Source: Aplysia californica
Lineage: Eukaryota; Mollusca; Gastropoda; Aplysiida; Aplysiidae
Length of the DNA: 64,000 nucleotides
Direction: 5' to 3'
Assembly (NCBI RefSeq): GCF_000002075.1
Contig: NW_004797330.1
Location: 192,911-256,910 of the forward strand
The notes under the pieces are model-generated. The model was not told the DNA's origin and did no database searches. It was given only the letters and a program-made list of their open reading frames with translations. This document shows, piece by piece, positions 46,343 through 60,300 of this stretch (position 1 is its first letter; each line of letters starts with the position of its first letter). The position numbers were made by a program, and so were the translations under genes.

Positions 46343-47567
46343 TATAACTAAAAATTTGGTTATGTAGTTTTGTCTACTGTCATACGACACGTTCCTATCA
46401 TAGGACTAGACTAACGATGAAAACTGAACAACTGCAGTGCCACTGTACAGTATACAGTGGATTGCCAAAAATGCTGGGTGAAAGCACATTTCATTCAAAT
46501 GCACGTCTATGTTTGCCACAAGTCATGTAGCACACTAAGGCTTACGGCTGGGCAAAAAGTTTGAGACTGCATCTATGCAGATGATCCACACCCCTCACAC
46601 AGACATCCCCCCCTCCCCCCAAGTACATGCTGTTAGTGCTGAGCATCGACTTCGATTTTCGTAGCTGCCAATAAGTATTTTAAGTATGTTTAAAAAAAGC
46701 ATGTAACACTAATAATACACTTTCGAGGGTCTGAGTACAGAAGTCCCTTTTACATTTAGTGTTAGAAAATGCATATTCTCCATTTTCTCATTTTGCTCCT
46801 CACTGACTTGCCGATGCTAATGCAAATGAAAAATTATGAACTTTCAAGACAGGATTACTATTACCGAATGGCATCATGCAGAAGAGTTAACGCTCAGATG
46901 CTACTGGATCGCTAACAACAACAACAAGACAGGATTAGTAAATAATAATGAGAACAAATTGCCTTTCATCTGTTGGAGAGATTGTCACTTCTATAAACAT
47001 TTCTCACATTATTGTTGCAGGTTTGCTTTGAGTAACTTTAATTTATTGAATGCAGAGAAGTGTATGTGATGTGATAAGCTGTGTATCTCTGTTGTGTCAA
47101 TCATAGTATACAGTGCATGCTATGCGATAAGCATGTAATGAGCCATGGTGCGTGGTAAGTGATGACCCCTTTGAATAGGGCTCAACAAAGTTCCTTGGGG
47201 GAAAAAATGAGTCCCAGTTTGCCAGTTTCAGTATGAAGAATTTGAGGCATCGGATTTTAACGAATAAAAAACAGAATTTTACACCTTTTGATAGTTTTGT
47301 TAAGTTTGAGTTCCCTGCATGCAAGTCTTACATGTACTGCAACTGTAGTCACAGAGTCTGCTATGTGTTGAGAGGATTGCCTCTACACACATACATTTTC
47401 AAAATTTTATGGTTTTATAAGGACTAGGAAAATAAATATTACGGACAACAATCTAATCGGAAGCAATGGGTGTGTCATCCAATGACTATGTTTTGATGTG
47501 TTTTACAGCACTCCTAACTGTATAAGATCATATGAGCGTGCTGGACACATTAAACATTTTCAGTTAG

Positions 47568-47993
47568 GTAGGAATTAATTTTGAATTTAGCCCAGGTGGC
47601 AGCCAAAGTCTACTTTTATTGATTTTGGATCACGAAGGGATCTTTAACATGCGCAACTTGCACACGGACCTCCGAGATTTTTCGCCCATATCGAGAAGGC
47701 TAGGTGTCAGATCTTACCTACCATAAGACCAGGGGTGTGGCTGAAAGATAGCAGAAAGTAGGAGCAATGAGTAGCAGTATAAAGGCTGCAAAAAGAGTCA
47801 GGGGCCCACAGGAGGGGGAAAAGGAGGTGAGGGGGTGGGGGCAGAAAATAGAGACGAATGCAGATGATAGAACATTGTTAGAGCAGGAAAGGAGGTGAAA
47901 GGAGAAAATAAATTTTCCATCATTGTCTGGATTCGAACATGGAACCTATACAATGAGAAGCAAACGCCGTAACCTCAAGACCATGAGAGCCCC
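47568..47993 (-). mobile_element. tRNA-derived SINE, copy 1
   Basis: On the minus strand the head begins GGGGCTCTCATGGTCTTGAGG (A-box region), with a B-box GTTCGAATCC at tRNA spacing. A body follows with GGTCCGTGTGCAAGTTGCGC and ATGTTAAAGATCCC, then a 3' part ending AAATTCAAAATTAATTCC. It shares body and tail with 51538-51825, but the heads differ. Confidence 0.75.
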
Positions 47994-48129
47994 TGACTAT
48001 GTGTCAAAGTCCAAAGAGGGCGAAGGAATATATCCACACCATCGAGGACATCCCTTGATGATCAATAAGTAAGGAAAATAACTTTAAGTAAAATAAAAAT
48101 TTCACTGAACTCCTGTCACATGGTAAAAT

Positions 48130-48396
48130 TCATTTCCTTTTATTAGGTTTTCGTCTATTCTCATTTGGATTCCGACGAGTCCACTGAGGAGCCTGCTGTT
48201 TGTTTCTACCAAGCTGTGAGGCGCGGCTTGTCACGTCATTAAGACGAAATGGGCTGCTGTCAGCAACGTAGTCAGCAGATAGGATGTCCACCTTTTGCAA
48301 AGCTTTCTTGGCTGGTCTCTGATGAGGCAGTGGCTGGTCAGCTGTGAGCAGGGGATTAAAGGCGTGCTTACCACCCTGAGGCTTGGGCAGCGAGTA
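48130..48396 (-). CDS. NOB1: NOB1 last coding exon
   Basis: Encodes YSLPKPQGGKHAFNPLLTAD through ILSADYV and the basic C-terminus ending KPNKRK, with the stop at 48132-48130. Human reads YSLPTPKGGKYAINPHL and FAPDYV at the same places. The acceptor is TTCTCCAG. A TTTATT (AATAAA on the minus strand) at 47615-47620 is a possible but distant poly(A) signal. Confidence 0.95.
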   Translation of the reverse strand, partial: YSLPKPQGGKHAFNPLLTADQPLPHQRPAKKALQKVDILSADYVADSSPFRLNDVTSRASQLGRNKQQAPQWTRRNPNENRRKPNKRK

Positions 48397-51300
48397 CTGG
48401 AGAAGATAAAAGCAAGAAAAACAATTTTAACCTGAAGAAAAGAGAAGAAGAAAAAAAGTAACACAAAGTTTACGCAATTTGAAAACAAGGCAACCAGCAC
48501 GGCATTAAGTTATAAAGGTTTTGTAAAGTAATGAAAAAGAAAATTAATTCTGTCCAGACATGGCAACACCTTGCTCAGAAAAAAAACAACCCCCAAACCC
48601 TCGCATGATTAGAACACATCTTTCAATATCCCAACAGACATTTAAGAATACTAAAGATCATTTCCTGGAAATAAACAAAAATGATGAACTGTGGACTGAT
48701 GTTTCTCAGTGCTTCCAACAGCAGAAGCTGAAAAGTAAGGAAAAATCTGCCGGGGATTTGGGGGCTGCACACCCAGCAGGTGGGTCCAGGGACAGCGTCC
48801 CGGTGGGGACTCAGGGAGCGAAGTCCCCGAAGAAATTGAAATTTAGTGCTTTTAGAGGGTTGAAAATGGCAGTTGAAAGCTTGTTTGAAGAGATTGCCAG
48901 CAATCCATTACAGCTTTGTTTGATTTCTCCACCTACAAATCTTTCTATACCCCCCGGGGCAGTGCCACTGACTGTAGTGTCTTTAGGCCATTTCCAAAGG
49001 GGGGACATTTCTTGTTCAAGCACAGTAGAATTGTAAATGGGCTGATTCATGTCACACTCATAACTGTGCCTGATCTACAACAGGGAACTGCTGCCTTTTT
49101 CTTTCTTAATCCTTACTACTGTCATGACATTTTCCTCTACTTCTTTCGTATGTTTGTCACTCTCTTGTGACCCGCTATTTCTGGGGTGCCTTGACTTGAT
49201 AGTCGAAGCAGACCTTGTGCAGTTGAAGCTAGAGAGGTGAGCAGAATAAGTCTGATTCCCTGTAAAGACTTCTCTGTTGACACCCACCCCTTGGCGCTCA
49301 TATGACCTTATGTAGTTGCGAGCGCCGTAAAACCTTCTACTATAAAAAAAAAAGAAAAAAATCCTTCTATTGCAGCCAATGTTAAAAAAAATCAGATTTC
49401 CCTTGCCATCGCTTAGCTACTATAATTTATAATTCAATTAATTTGTCATCGCACCATTGACAGAAGGCAAATCTGGGAATAATGAATAATAAACAGGCAT
49501 GTACCATGACGATAAAGTATAGAGCTACCCAGCGTATACCTTAACATTCCTCCATTTTCACGTTTGAATGTCGAGTGTCACAACCTGGGAACACCACTTT
49601 GAATCATTCTTGATTTTAGTAGTTGTAGTATAAATTTCTTTCATTGTGGCCTTAATCGTGCTCCCGCAGCCGTAGAATGATCACATTGACAATTTCTCTA
49701 GATCTAGATCAAGACAAATTTGATTTAACTCGCTGGAGACTGGGCCTTTTTCGGGTCTACGACGTGCACCGGAGACTGGCATTTTCAGGGGTATTTCAAA
49801 ATATCAAACAACACCCCTCCGAAAGACATACAACCACCATTTTTACACACACAACAAATCTAAACATGCCCAATAGGACACAAAAAGCAGAAAGGCAATA
49901 TCCTTTACACTTTCTTAGAAATGATTTTTTGAAAATGTGCTAAAATTTGCTGCTTACCAGCATTTTTTTATGTAAAAAAAAAACTCCAACAAAACACCAA
50001 AACAAATCAACACTGTGTATGCTTTTCGTTGTGTTTTGTGTTTCAAAATGAATAAAAAGTTCAAACTCATGAATAGGCAGGTAATCGGTATGGTAATCCT
50101 ATGTATTAGTCAGCTGTGTAATTCACTTCAGTGTACAAAAAAAAACAACCCTGGGCTCCAGATAAGGCGGAATTTTGTATTTGAAAGCCTAGTCTAGATC
50201 TAGAACATACTCTGTCAGAATCAGTGCTTTGATGCCCATTTACATTGAAATCAGGATCCCCATGGTCTAAAATATCATAATCAGAATTTTCTGAACTGTC
50301 AGAGTCATCAAACCCTTGAAAAATGTTTGCTTTTCGAGCTTATTTCTAATGTATTTTAAAAAAAACGGAAAATTCATTTCCAATTTGGCATTCAGTTGAC
50401 ATCAATATTATGATTAGAATTCAATGGTAAAACATAGTGGGGAAGAGAAAACGTGCTTCAAGAGTAGATTTTAACACCTTCTAAAAGCAGTTTTCGTTAT
50501 ATTTTTTTAAAATACCATAGTCTCAAAATTTTTCAAAATAAAATATTTAGAAGTCAGATCAATGAAAAGCCATTTAACACATTGTTAAAAAATGGTGGAA
50601 CTATCATTTTTAAAAATGAAAACACATTTTGGTCAAAAAAGTGATTTTTTGTCACCATCAGCCTGTAGCTCAAAATTCTCTGAGGCGACTTTTTGCACCT
50701 TTCTTTAGGCGCACACACACACACACATATGAGCAACTTCTAAGGCCATGAGTAAGCAAACCGTGAACACTCACTTTCTTGCCCCGAGTTCGGACCATGT
50801 AGTTTCTCGCCAGGTGGTACTTCACCACACCGTTTTCATCTATGCTGGTGGTGAGACGTTTCAGAGTCTTGTTGCCACAATGAGGGCAGAACTGTTTACT
50901 GGTATCCTTTGTGATCCTGGACAAAAAGACATAAAGATAAACATTTACTGCATTTGGTATACAAAAGGGCAAAATGGTTTGCCACTTTTTATAAATATGT
51001 GGTACAACATTGATAGGTCGAACACAGAAGACTCGAAATCATGCATCCATTGAATTGTGCCTGCAGTCCCATTTTTTTCTTTCTTCTTTAATTTTGTAAG
51101 ATATATCCCTCGAACTACCGAGGCCGTTCCCGAAAAATTCCAGCTATCCGAGTTAAACTGCAATGCTCTTAGAACAACTTAAGACAAATTTCTTTATAAC
51201 CACCCTTGCAAATTGAAGTTGGAATGATTTAGCACTTGATTCAGTCATCTGAAGCTGGCTGTCCATCTGCTTAGTAATGTATGAATAGAATAACATTGTT

Positions 51301-54300
51301 TGTTCCAAGATAAAAGCTTAAGCAATGACATACTGCTCTTCTTCTTCCCATACCCTTGCTAGAGCTCAGAAAGTAACTGCCTGTAAGATCGTCATCTTCC
51401 AGTACAGTTGATTTTATGTATATGGCCATTTTATATCTACATAGAACGATACACCATCCCTTGCCCACAAGGCCGCTATGTGCTGTTTTCCAAGATACTC
51501 TTAATATTTATACTGACTAAAGTAGCTTCCGTTTTCTGGTAGGAATTAATTTTAAATTTTTGCTCTGCCAGCGGCCTGTACTGTTATCAATTTTAGAACA
51601 ACCATGGGGGCCTTAAATGTGTGTAATTGGCACACTGGACCTCCAAATATTTTTTTGTCCTCATCTGAAAAGAATAGGTGCTCGGTCCTACCTACCCAAT
51701 GACAGAGGGGGTACAGAAAACAAGGAGAAAAAAAAATAACGCTGTCTGGAATTGAACTCTGGATCCACATGTTGACAGGCCAGGCAAATACCACACACAT
51801 GGAACTACTGAACTCCCTCTAAATACTGCCTTAAAAAGTGCATATTATAACATGTACGAAATTATTTCGCTATGTTATTGAACCAGACAAAAGATATTTG
51901 AGCCTTTGCCAATAGGAGGGGGTTTCATCATATATACCTTACAAAATCCTTTCTTATTCCAATAAAAATGATGCTACAGCTTTGAAATTTGTATATTGTG
52001 CTTAATATGATGTTTCAGCCAGTGGCGGGGCGCCATTGGTGCAAGCGCTCCACATAACCCTGGCCTTCACCTCCCCCATTTTCTAATTGTTCTAAACCAG
52101 TCAGATTTACACTAGTACCCAAGACGGAATAGTACTAGTAGTACTAGCCTACATCCTTGCAACCTGTTTTCCTGTCCCCGCTGGCTGTGCGCGCGCCAGC
52201 GAAGAGACAGACAGCGAGGATGGTTTATGCTCGTCACATCGCTTGCTGTAGGGTCTGCTGGGAGCAAGCAAAATCTTTGCACCAAAGTTATTTTTGTCAC
52301 TGTAGAGAAATCTATGCATCGTCCTTCCCGCACAAGAAGAAAGGTGCGTGAAACTCCAGTTCGCAGCGCCAATTTGGTGCAAGCTAAAAATTTGATCCAA
52401 ATTACTGCTTGCCAAGGCCTATCTACTACACTAGTAGAGTCTAAGGTGACTCAATGAAGAATGGGTATCAAAACTGTTGTCGTCCTCTATTGTGTAGCAA
52501 GTCCTGTTAAGGTAATTTTCAAATTGAGTCTGGTTGTTGGTGCTGCACGAAGTAAGTAATTAGAAATCTTTAAATCTTCTCAGATTGTGAGCATAGTGAG
52601 GTGTTAGTATTGTTTCACTTTATGGCAGCTTTTATGTGGTTTCATCTAGAATCAGTAGTAAATATCGATAGATCTAGATTACGGGATATCCTGCAGATTC
52701 TAACTGATGAATCACGTTAACGCTTTGCTTCTTGTGCCTTCTTGTGCCATTCAGCAGGCTACAGTTAGAAGAGAAAGTGCGAATAAAAGAACTTAGTCCT
52801 CATCTGTCGCGGGATTTTGAGCTCAAGAAATGTTCGCTTTTTTTCCTGTACGTAGTATGATAAGAAAAAGAAATTATACTGTTTTAATTACAAGTCTGCT
52901 TTTGACTGATCGATCAGACACTGACAAGGTTTGGTCATCAATTACACTCACACCCTCTTTGCCTTTCTTTCTCTCTCTCTCTCCCAAACACACACACACA
53001 CACTCGCACACACATACACACAAACACGCACAGACAGACTTGCAGAAAGCAATAGTAAGAAAGAACAGACGACACCAGAGCGCCCGCCAACCGCTCATTA
53101 CAATTTTAATAGTAGCAAGTAAGCCTATTGCCCATTTGTGCACTTTCCAATTATGCACCACCTTGTCTGCAACCCACGCGACGCCACTGGTTCCAGCTAT
53201 ACTATAGGATCGGGCCATCAAAAGAAATCTTACAAATATTTTTAGTTCTGAAATCGATGTACTTTTAGAATGCAAAACGGGACACGTCGAGTTTGTACTT
53301 TTTCTGTCATCAAGTTCAACAATGAAATAATTATTGAGAAACTCGTCCTTCTACACTTTAACTATTATAACTACATTATTTGATGTGCTACATCAGGAAT
53401 AATGATATCTGTAGCTGTTTTTTTTTTTTTTTTGGTGAGCCTTCAAGATTTTCATTTTCGAGCATAACCCATGTTGTCATTTCACAAGGCAACTTTGATT
53501 CCATGTGACTTCGTCTATCGGCCATTTTGGGGCACTTGAACGAACATAATATCGTTCAATGTTTACTCTCTGCCCTGACAGATTCTGAGGCTGTGACTGT
53601 GCGTAATTTTTCAGTAAACAGAAATCCCACAACGCCTTGTGCTCTGTCATCATTTGTTATAAGTTCGAAAGAACTAATCAAAAAATGAAAAATAGCAGGG
53701 GTGGAGAAACGTACATTGTTCCTGTGGATCCATTCAAAGCCTATTGCTGTGCGATGCAAGACGGCAAGAAGAATAACGATGGATGAGACGAACTCATTTA
53801 AGTTTTCTTATATCGTGATCAAATCTTAACATGTTATGTTCGAAAAAGGTTTCTCCCCATTTAATTAAAATTAAACCAAGTAATGATTAACATTGTACTG
53901 CGTTCCAATGGTCAAGGAGTGCTAGATTTACATGCGACCATGCGTGCCTGGCTAGATGTCAACGAGAGGGGAAAATTTGATGTAAATTGATGTTATAATG
54001 TTCCACAATGACGACCAACATTTATCCATTATGTGTCATCGTGGTTATGTTCGAAAGAGGACATTTGGTATTTTGCATAGAGCCGAAGTAAAATGTGAAT
54101 TAAGTGGCATTTTATCACCATTAGCATGCATTATGAGTCACCTGAATCTTTGTTCGCCAAAATTTTCACAAAACGAATTAAAATATGAAAATGGAAAGTT
54201 TTTCATTTCTTTCGGACATAACTATGATGACACAAATGCGAACACGAAGACATTCTGAATTTCTGTTTTCTGTGATTTTATATGTTCTTCATGCTTATGT

Positions 54301-57300
54301 TTGAAAATTAAAGCAATCAGAAAACTATCAAAATAATTTTATGTTCCATAAATTTCTTTCCAGGGCATGTTTCATTTTATGTCATCATTGTTATGTTCGA
54401 AAGATATTTGATATTTTGCAGAGACTCATAGCAAAATATGAATAACGTGGTATTTTTCCATCATTAACATACATTGTAAATCTAATTGAACCTTCTAAAT
54501 CTTTGCTTGCCCAAATTTTCATAAAAGAAATTTAGAAATGAAAACGAAAATTTTTCATTTCTTTCCAACATAACTAGGATGACACAAATGAAGACACAGT
54601 GGCATTCAGAATTTATTGTTTCTGTGATCCTCACCATTTTATATGCCCTTCGTGCTTATGTTTGAAAATTAAAGCAATAAGAAAACTGTTAAAATAATTT
54701 TGTCATGTTCAAATTCTAAAAAATGAGTCATCATAATTATGTCCGAAAGAATTTGGCTTGATGTTATATAATGCCAGCTACACAGCTTAGCATGCCATCT
54801 GTAGGTCAGTAAAATACATGTTTTGTAGGAGGAGATACATATATCGAAAAATTCAAGTAAAAAAGAAATATTAATAACATTACCATCAACCCCCTGTGCT
54901 ACATTTTGGGTGTACTCACCTATTGGCAAAGGCTCATTTCCTCATAAAGAATCCTTCCTTTGAGTGCATAATTGTGCAATGCCACAGACCAGAGCAAAAA
55001 TTTTCATGAACTACCATCACATACTTAATAACAGGAAAAAAACACCATGCAGACAGCACTAGAAAGTCAGCCTTTCAATGTAGTGTATTAATAACAGCCC
55101 TCTTATCGACTAGGTGCCACCACAAAACATTCGGGAAAGAGAAGCAAGAACGGACTGAAAAGTAGATTGACTCTTACCTCATGCAGCCATGGCAACGAAG
55201 CACATAGCTCTTGACTTGTTTGATCAACATGCCATCCACTGACAATACATGGAGACCCATCTGGATCAACACATTCTGTTATTGAAACAAAAGTCATACA
55301 TTAGCCTTTGGTGAGTGGAAGTTTACTGTGAGTCAGCAAGATAATGGCCACATTTTACTGAGAATAAAATAGGACAATACAGTTGAACCTGGCCAAGATA
55401 TATTCCAAGGGAGCGAGAAAAAAGTTATGTTGTAGTAGACATTTTACGTCTTGAAAACAGGAATTGGGAATTGGAACGGCAGTGGGGGGAGGGATTTCCC
55501 ACAGGGCCAGCCCGTATGTGGTGGAATCAAGGGTCACCAGCCTGACCACAAGCAATGGTCAAAACTTCACAGCTCCCAAATGCTCTCTAGCCTCTCTGCT
55601 GATAATGGCATGCTCAGTTTGTTTTTCTTATGCTTTGCCATCAGTGCTTGTATCTCAAAGGACTACTGTTTAACCAGTTAAAAACAGAATGATTAACTCA
55701 CTGGAGACGGTTCACGCAGCATTTGTGAGCACCAATATTTTCCTGAGAGGCGGTTCACACACCCCCAGCGAGCACAAGTTTTGCATTTTCTCCTCGGCAA
55801 AGTATGCGCGCAAAAGCTGTGTGAACCGTCTATTACTGAGCAGCCGACCTTTGTTTCTTTTCGAGCGAAATTTCACCGGAATTGGCGTTAAATTTTTTGA
55901 GTTATCGACCCGGAAGGAAAATAAATCACACTGAGGCCCTAATTTCGTTTCTCTGACATGTCTGTTCTCACAACACTTCGTCAGTACGATGGCAGCACGT
56001 TTAGGTTTAGTAAGAGTTTTACGGCATTTGCAACACAATAAGATCATAAGTGCCGAAGATTAGATGTTGCAAGAGAGTAACAAACACAAAAAAAGAAGGA
56101 GGAGAGATTGCGACGACAGTTGTTTGTTAGGAAAGAAGGAGCAAACTACACCAGAGCACCCGCCAACCACTCACTTGGCAGCATGAAAAAGCAAACCTTT
56201 TTCAAGTGTTTGACGACTTTGACAGTTCAGAAAATTCTGATTATATTTTAGACCACGGGGATCCTGACTTCAATGTAAATGAGAATCAAAGCACTGATTC
56301 AGATAGAGAGTGTTCTAGATTTAAAATAGGCTTTCAAATGCAAAATTCTGCTTAGTCTGGAGCCCGGTTTTTTTCACACTGAAGTGGATTAGACAGCTAA
56401 TACATAAGGATTACCATATTGATTACCTGCTTATTCATGAGTTTGGACTTTTTAAATTCATTTTGAAACACAAAACACCATAAAAGACACACACAAGGTT
56501 AAATTTTTGTTGGGGGGGGGAGGGGGGGTGGTTGGTTTACACAAGACATTACGTTAAAAATGTTTGCCGAGCAACAAATTTTAGCACATTTTCAAAAATC
56601 ATTTCTAAAAACTCTAAAATATATTGCCTTTCTGTTTTTTGTGTCATATTGGGCATGTTTACATCTGTTATGAGTGTAAAAATGGTGGCTATATGTCTTT
56701 GGGAAGGGTGTTGTTTCGAAATATTGAAAAAAAACCCCAAAAATACCAGTCTCCAGTGATTGTAGACCCGAAAAAGGCCCAGTCTCCAGTGAGTTAAATG
56801 TCTCCTTCGTTTCTACTCTTAACCCAAAACCTCCCTGCACCTGCAGGTAAGAATGATTTGAGGTTTTCCAGGATGGTCTCAGAGCAGCAGGTTGTGGTAA
56901 AATTAGCGCATTCACCGCCATTGTCGCACCTGTGTCGGTCAATAGGCAACAACCGCTCCCCGCCAGTCGCGTATTTTCCTCTTTATTTCTACTAATTGCC
57001 GACACATATATACGGCAGCGGCATACCCAATTACTAGAGTAGCATCCCTTTGACCACTCAGAGCAATTTCACTTCATTAGAATTATTTCCCTTGAAGTTC
57101 TGCCTGTTTTTGGAACGGGAATTCCCTTTGTCCTTTTTCTGGGTTGTTATGAACGTCTGGCAGCTGAAGTCAACCAAAATGCTAACGTAATGCTCATGCC
57201 GATGTGAATTGAAAATGGCAAGTAATTTCAGAGATTATAAATCCATTTCATTAAATGAACTCAAATTCAGATGATGAAGTACAAAATAAAGGCAGTGATG

Positions 57301-60300
57301 GCAGTTTGAGATGAGAGAAAGAGCTAGATCACCTGTTGAAGCAGTAGGCTAGTACTAATACAAGATCTAGTACTACAGTCTAGTGCGACGACTAATGATT
57401 CAAGCGGTGACGCTTGAAATAGTGTAGCTCAGGTCATCATAAACTTATCAATTTAGTTTTCTTTGTTTTGTTCTATATTTTGGGGGCGTATTTTTAATTT
57501 AGAACAGAAACAGCAACACTCACAAAAACAGCAAAAATATTGTACTGGCTAGTTTGTCCCCCCCCCCAAGTGTTAGTCCTCAAAACTGGTTGTTTTTTTT
57601 AAAGTTATAAAACATGAAAAAAATAACATAGAGTCAAAATTCTTTCAGTTCTGTAAAGCTCAACATCTCCTACTGAAACTGATCAATTTTCATAAAATCT
57701 AACATAAAAAGGTACAGATGTACAGGATTTCGAAAAAGGTAAAAAAAAAAAAAAGCTGGCAGGCAGCGGCCTGGTATGCGCTAAGGCACCAGCAATGAGT
57801 GAATTAATTTGACACCTTTGGCTACCCAGGAAAGTTACTGTGCTGGCGTGCCACTCAAGCATTTTTACAAATAGTGGTGAGAGTTCACACTCACACCACC
57901 CTGACCATCTGCACCACTCAGGGTTCACACAGGTGTGGTAACAGCTACCCCAAACCACATCCCTTACCCCTCCCTCACTCTGCGGCTTGCCTGGAAAGAA
58001 TAGAGCCAGTGGAACCAAACTTGGGAATTTGGTATCAAATTGCAATTGAGCTGGCAAAGCATTTTCTCTTTCCATTTCCGGGTTGAGCAGGTTTCCAAGC
58101 TAGATCATACCTATTTCTACCACTATGTGCTCCCTGTCTGAATAATGGCACAGAAACATGCAGGGTTCGGGACTCAGAGGAGCTGAAAGTCATTTCTTTT
58201 ATATACGACCTGCAAATGTAAAATGGTTACTGCTCCTCAATATTTCAGCATTAATTAAAAAAAACCCCCAACTCTTCCACTATCTTATACAGTGGGACAC
58301 AAGTCTTATTTCTGTAATTTCTCCTTTCTTAAATATTTCACACCAACATCTTACTTGTTATGAGCATAAAACTGGAAAGCACCAGAATTTTAAAAACTTG
58401 CTCTCACCTGCATAGCAAAGTCTGTTGTGAGACATCCTACGGACACAAGACTCCCGGCTTTCACCGTCTCAACACCATAAGACCTTTTGACATCGTTTAT
58501 ATTAGAAGGTGTGATCCAACCTTCATCATCCTCATCTTCTTCCTCCTCCTCCTCCTCTTCATCAACATCATCCGCTGCATCCATTTCTTCTGCTAGAGCC
58601 CCACCATCCACATGTTCATTATCTTTGTCACCATCATCATCTTCGTTGTCATCCTGAACTTCATCATCATCCTCATCTTCTTCAGAGTCATCCTCAATCA
58701 AATGAGAAGGCAAAGCATCCCCTTCACCGTATCTCTGCAAAGAAAAATATAAAGCAGCAACTGAAGTGCAGAAGAGACAAAAGACAATACAATGTATACC
58801 TGTCACAAATACAAAGTCCAGCAATTGCCAAAAGTTTCATAATCTGACAACTAGGAAAGATGGAAAATCAATCAAGAAACAAAATTGTAATAATTGATGC
58901 CAAATGGAAACGATACTTTTCAACAACAAGGCTTGGGCAATTAGGCATTCAATTTGTATATATATAATATATCAAACTCTAGAGGATTGTGAAAATGAAG
59001 GAAAGACCATTCTTAACATAAACTATTTTCAAGCAAAATTTAAGGAAGTTCATTTATCACATGTTACTATAAGTCAATTAAACAGGCCTAGCAACAGACT
59101 ATACAGCACCTTTCTTTAGTCTCACCCTTTTAACAACCAAGCCAAATCCACAGGAAGCCAGACAATATTCACAACACTACTGATTGTGACAAAAGCTATA
59201 ACGTCATCAACAGCACCTCAACGGGTATTAAAAAATATGAAAGGTTGGAAAATAATTAATTGGGTCTGAAGCCACGAGATGCAGATCCCCCCCCCCCCCC
59301 AGACATAAACAATAACAATATTATGCTTTTTTATCCAGGATTTATCCTTGTAAAGGCATATAGGCTTCGTTCAAGAAATAAAATGAAGCATCACTATCTG
59401 TGTGACTCATGATTTGTTGATCATCACATAAGCATTATGAATATTAATATTACTAAAGTTCAAGAAATTGGCCAAAATGGACATAAATATTAACACATTC
59501 AATGCTGTAATCTTTTCCCTGTCAAACTCAATGTCACAGAAAGGATAAAAGTGGTCCAAAAAAATATGATATTCTCTTGCTCACCTTGGATGATATCACT
59601 TGATCTACTCCAGGTGTACTAGAGCCCACTGTGTACTCAGGCTGAAAAAGGGGTAGAACATTTTAAAATTTAAATGCAACTGAATGAATTTCACAACATG
59701 TTTTTACTTGCGCACGCACACACACACACACACACACAGTGGTTCACTGTATTGAAATTATATCATGATCAAGGCAGCTGTTTCAATTTAAGATAATAAT
59801 CAAATATTGCTGAAGTCGCTAACTGGCTGCAACCCAATGTTTGACAGAAGATAAAAGAGTACCAAGCGCATCAAACATCTCTACATTAACAAAGTACAAT
59901 CACTATAACATAGAAATGAAGCCTAATTTTTTTCAAGACTGTGAGATCATTACAAATCAGTATTTTATAACCTCAAACACGATGATATGTCGTTATTTCA
60001 ATAAAAACACCAAGCGTTGTCTCGGCTGGCGTCGCACCAGCCCTCGCGGCGAGTGGGTCAGCTCTAACTGTAGAGTACTGAGTGCTCCCGGTAGTTTCGC
60101 AGAAGGATTCATGCAAAAATAATTCCAAGCCGATGACTGTACTCTTAATAGAAAAAGAACTGTTCTTTCTATTGATACTTTTAAGCCGGCACTTTACACA
60201 TTTCGTGTTAAAAATGATCTTTGAAAACTTAGACGCTTATTTCAAGGTTTTCCATCCAAACGCCAAAGGCCAAAAATATACCATGACAAACCACGCTCAA

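Larger units (their letters stand above)
48397..50774. other. NOB1 last intron
   Basis: Holds a long-form SINE-like copy and a truncated piggyBac-like element. The plus-strand ORF at 48560-49036 runs from an unrecognised GGGGATTTGGGGGCTGC-type repeat into the SINE-like copy and is not taken as a gene. Confidence 0.5.
51899..54936. mobile_element. element C: third member of the GAGC..TTGCCAA family
   Basis: The left end TGAGCCTTTGCCAATAGG and the inverted right end TGAGCCTTTGCCAATAGG are identical over 18 bp. They match elements A and B at TGAGC..TTGCCAA. The right half holds a motif array (54018-54750). The left half is occupied by a hAT-like element (52020-53189). A clear target duplication is not seen (TT on both sides). 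No transposase ORF. It lies in a NOB1 intron. Confidence 0.75.
55380..58105. mobile_element. pogo-like element, copy 2, interrupted by a piggyBac-like element
   Basis: The left end CAGTTGAACCTGGCCAAGAT follows TA (55378-55379). The body matches 23456-25780 on both sides of the insertion at 55697-56793. The right end is not intact and the match fades near GAGCAGGTTTCC at about 58100. No transposase ORF. Confidence 0.7.

Noticed and set aside
48560-49036. 158-codon plus-strand ORF in the NOB1 last intron
   Set aside because: It runs into a SINE-like repeat copy, has no family match I recognise and no splice context; it is antisense to NOB1.
55712-56047. 111-codon minus-strand ORF inside the piggyBac-like element
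   Set aside because: Cys and Lys rich, but not convincingly any transposase domain; it overlaps a small nested MITE.
58515-58690. CAT/CTT-rich low-complexity tract
   Set aside because: It is not a simple microsatellite but the coding strand complement of the NOB1 acidic region.
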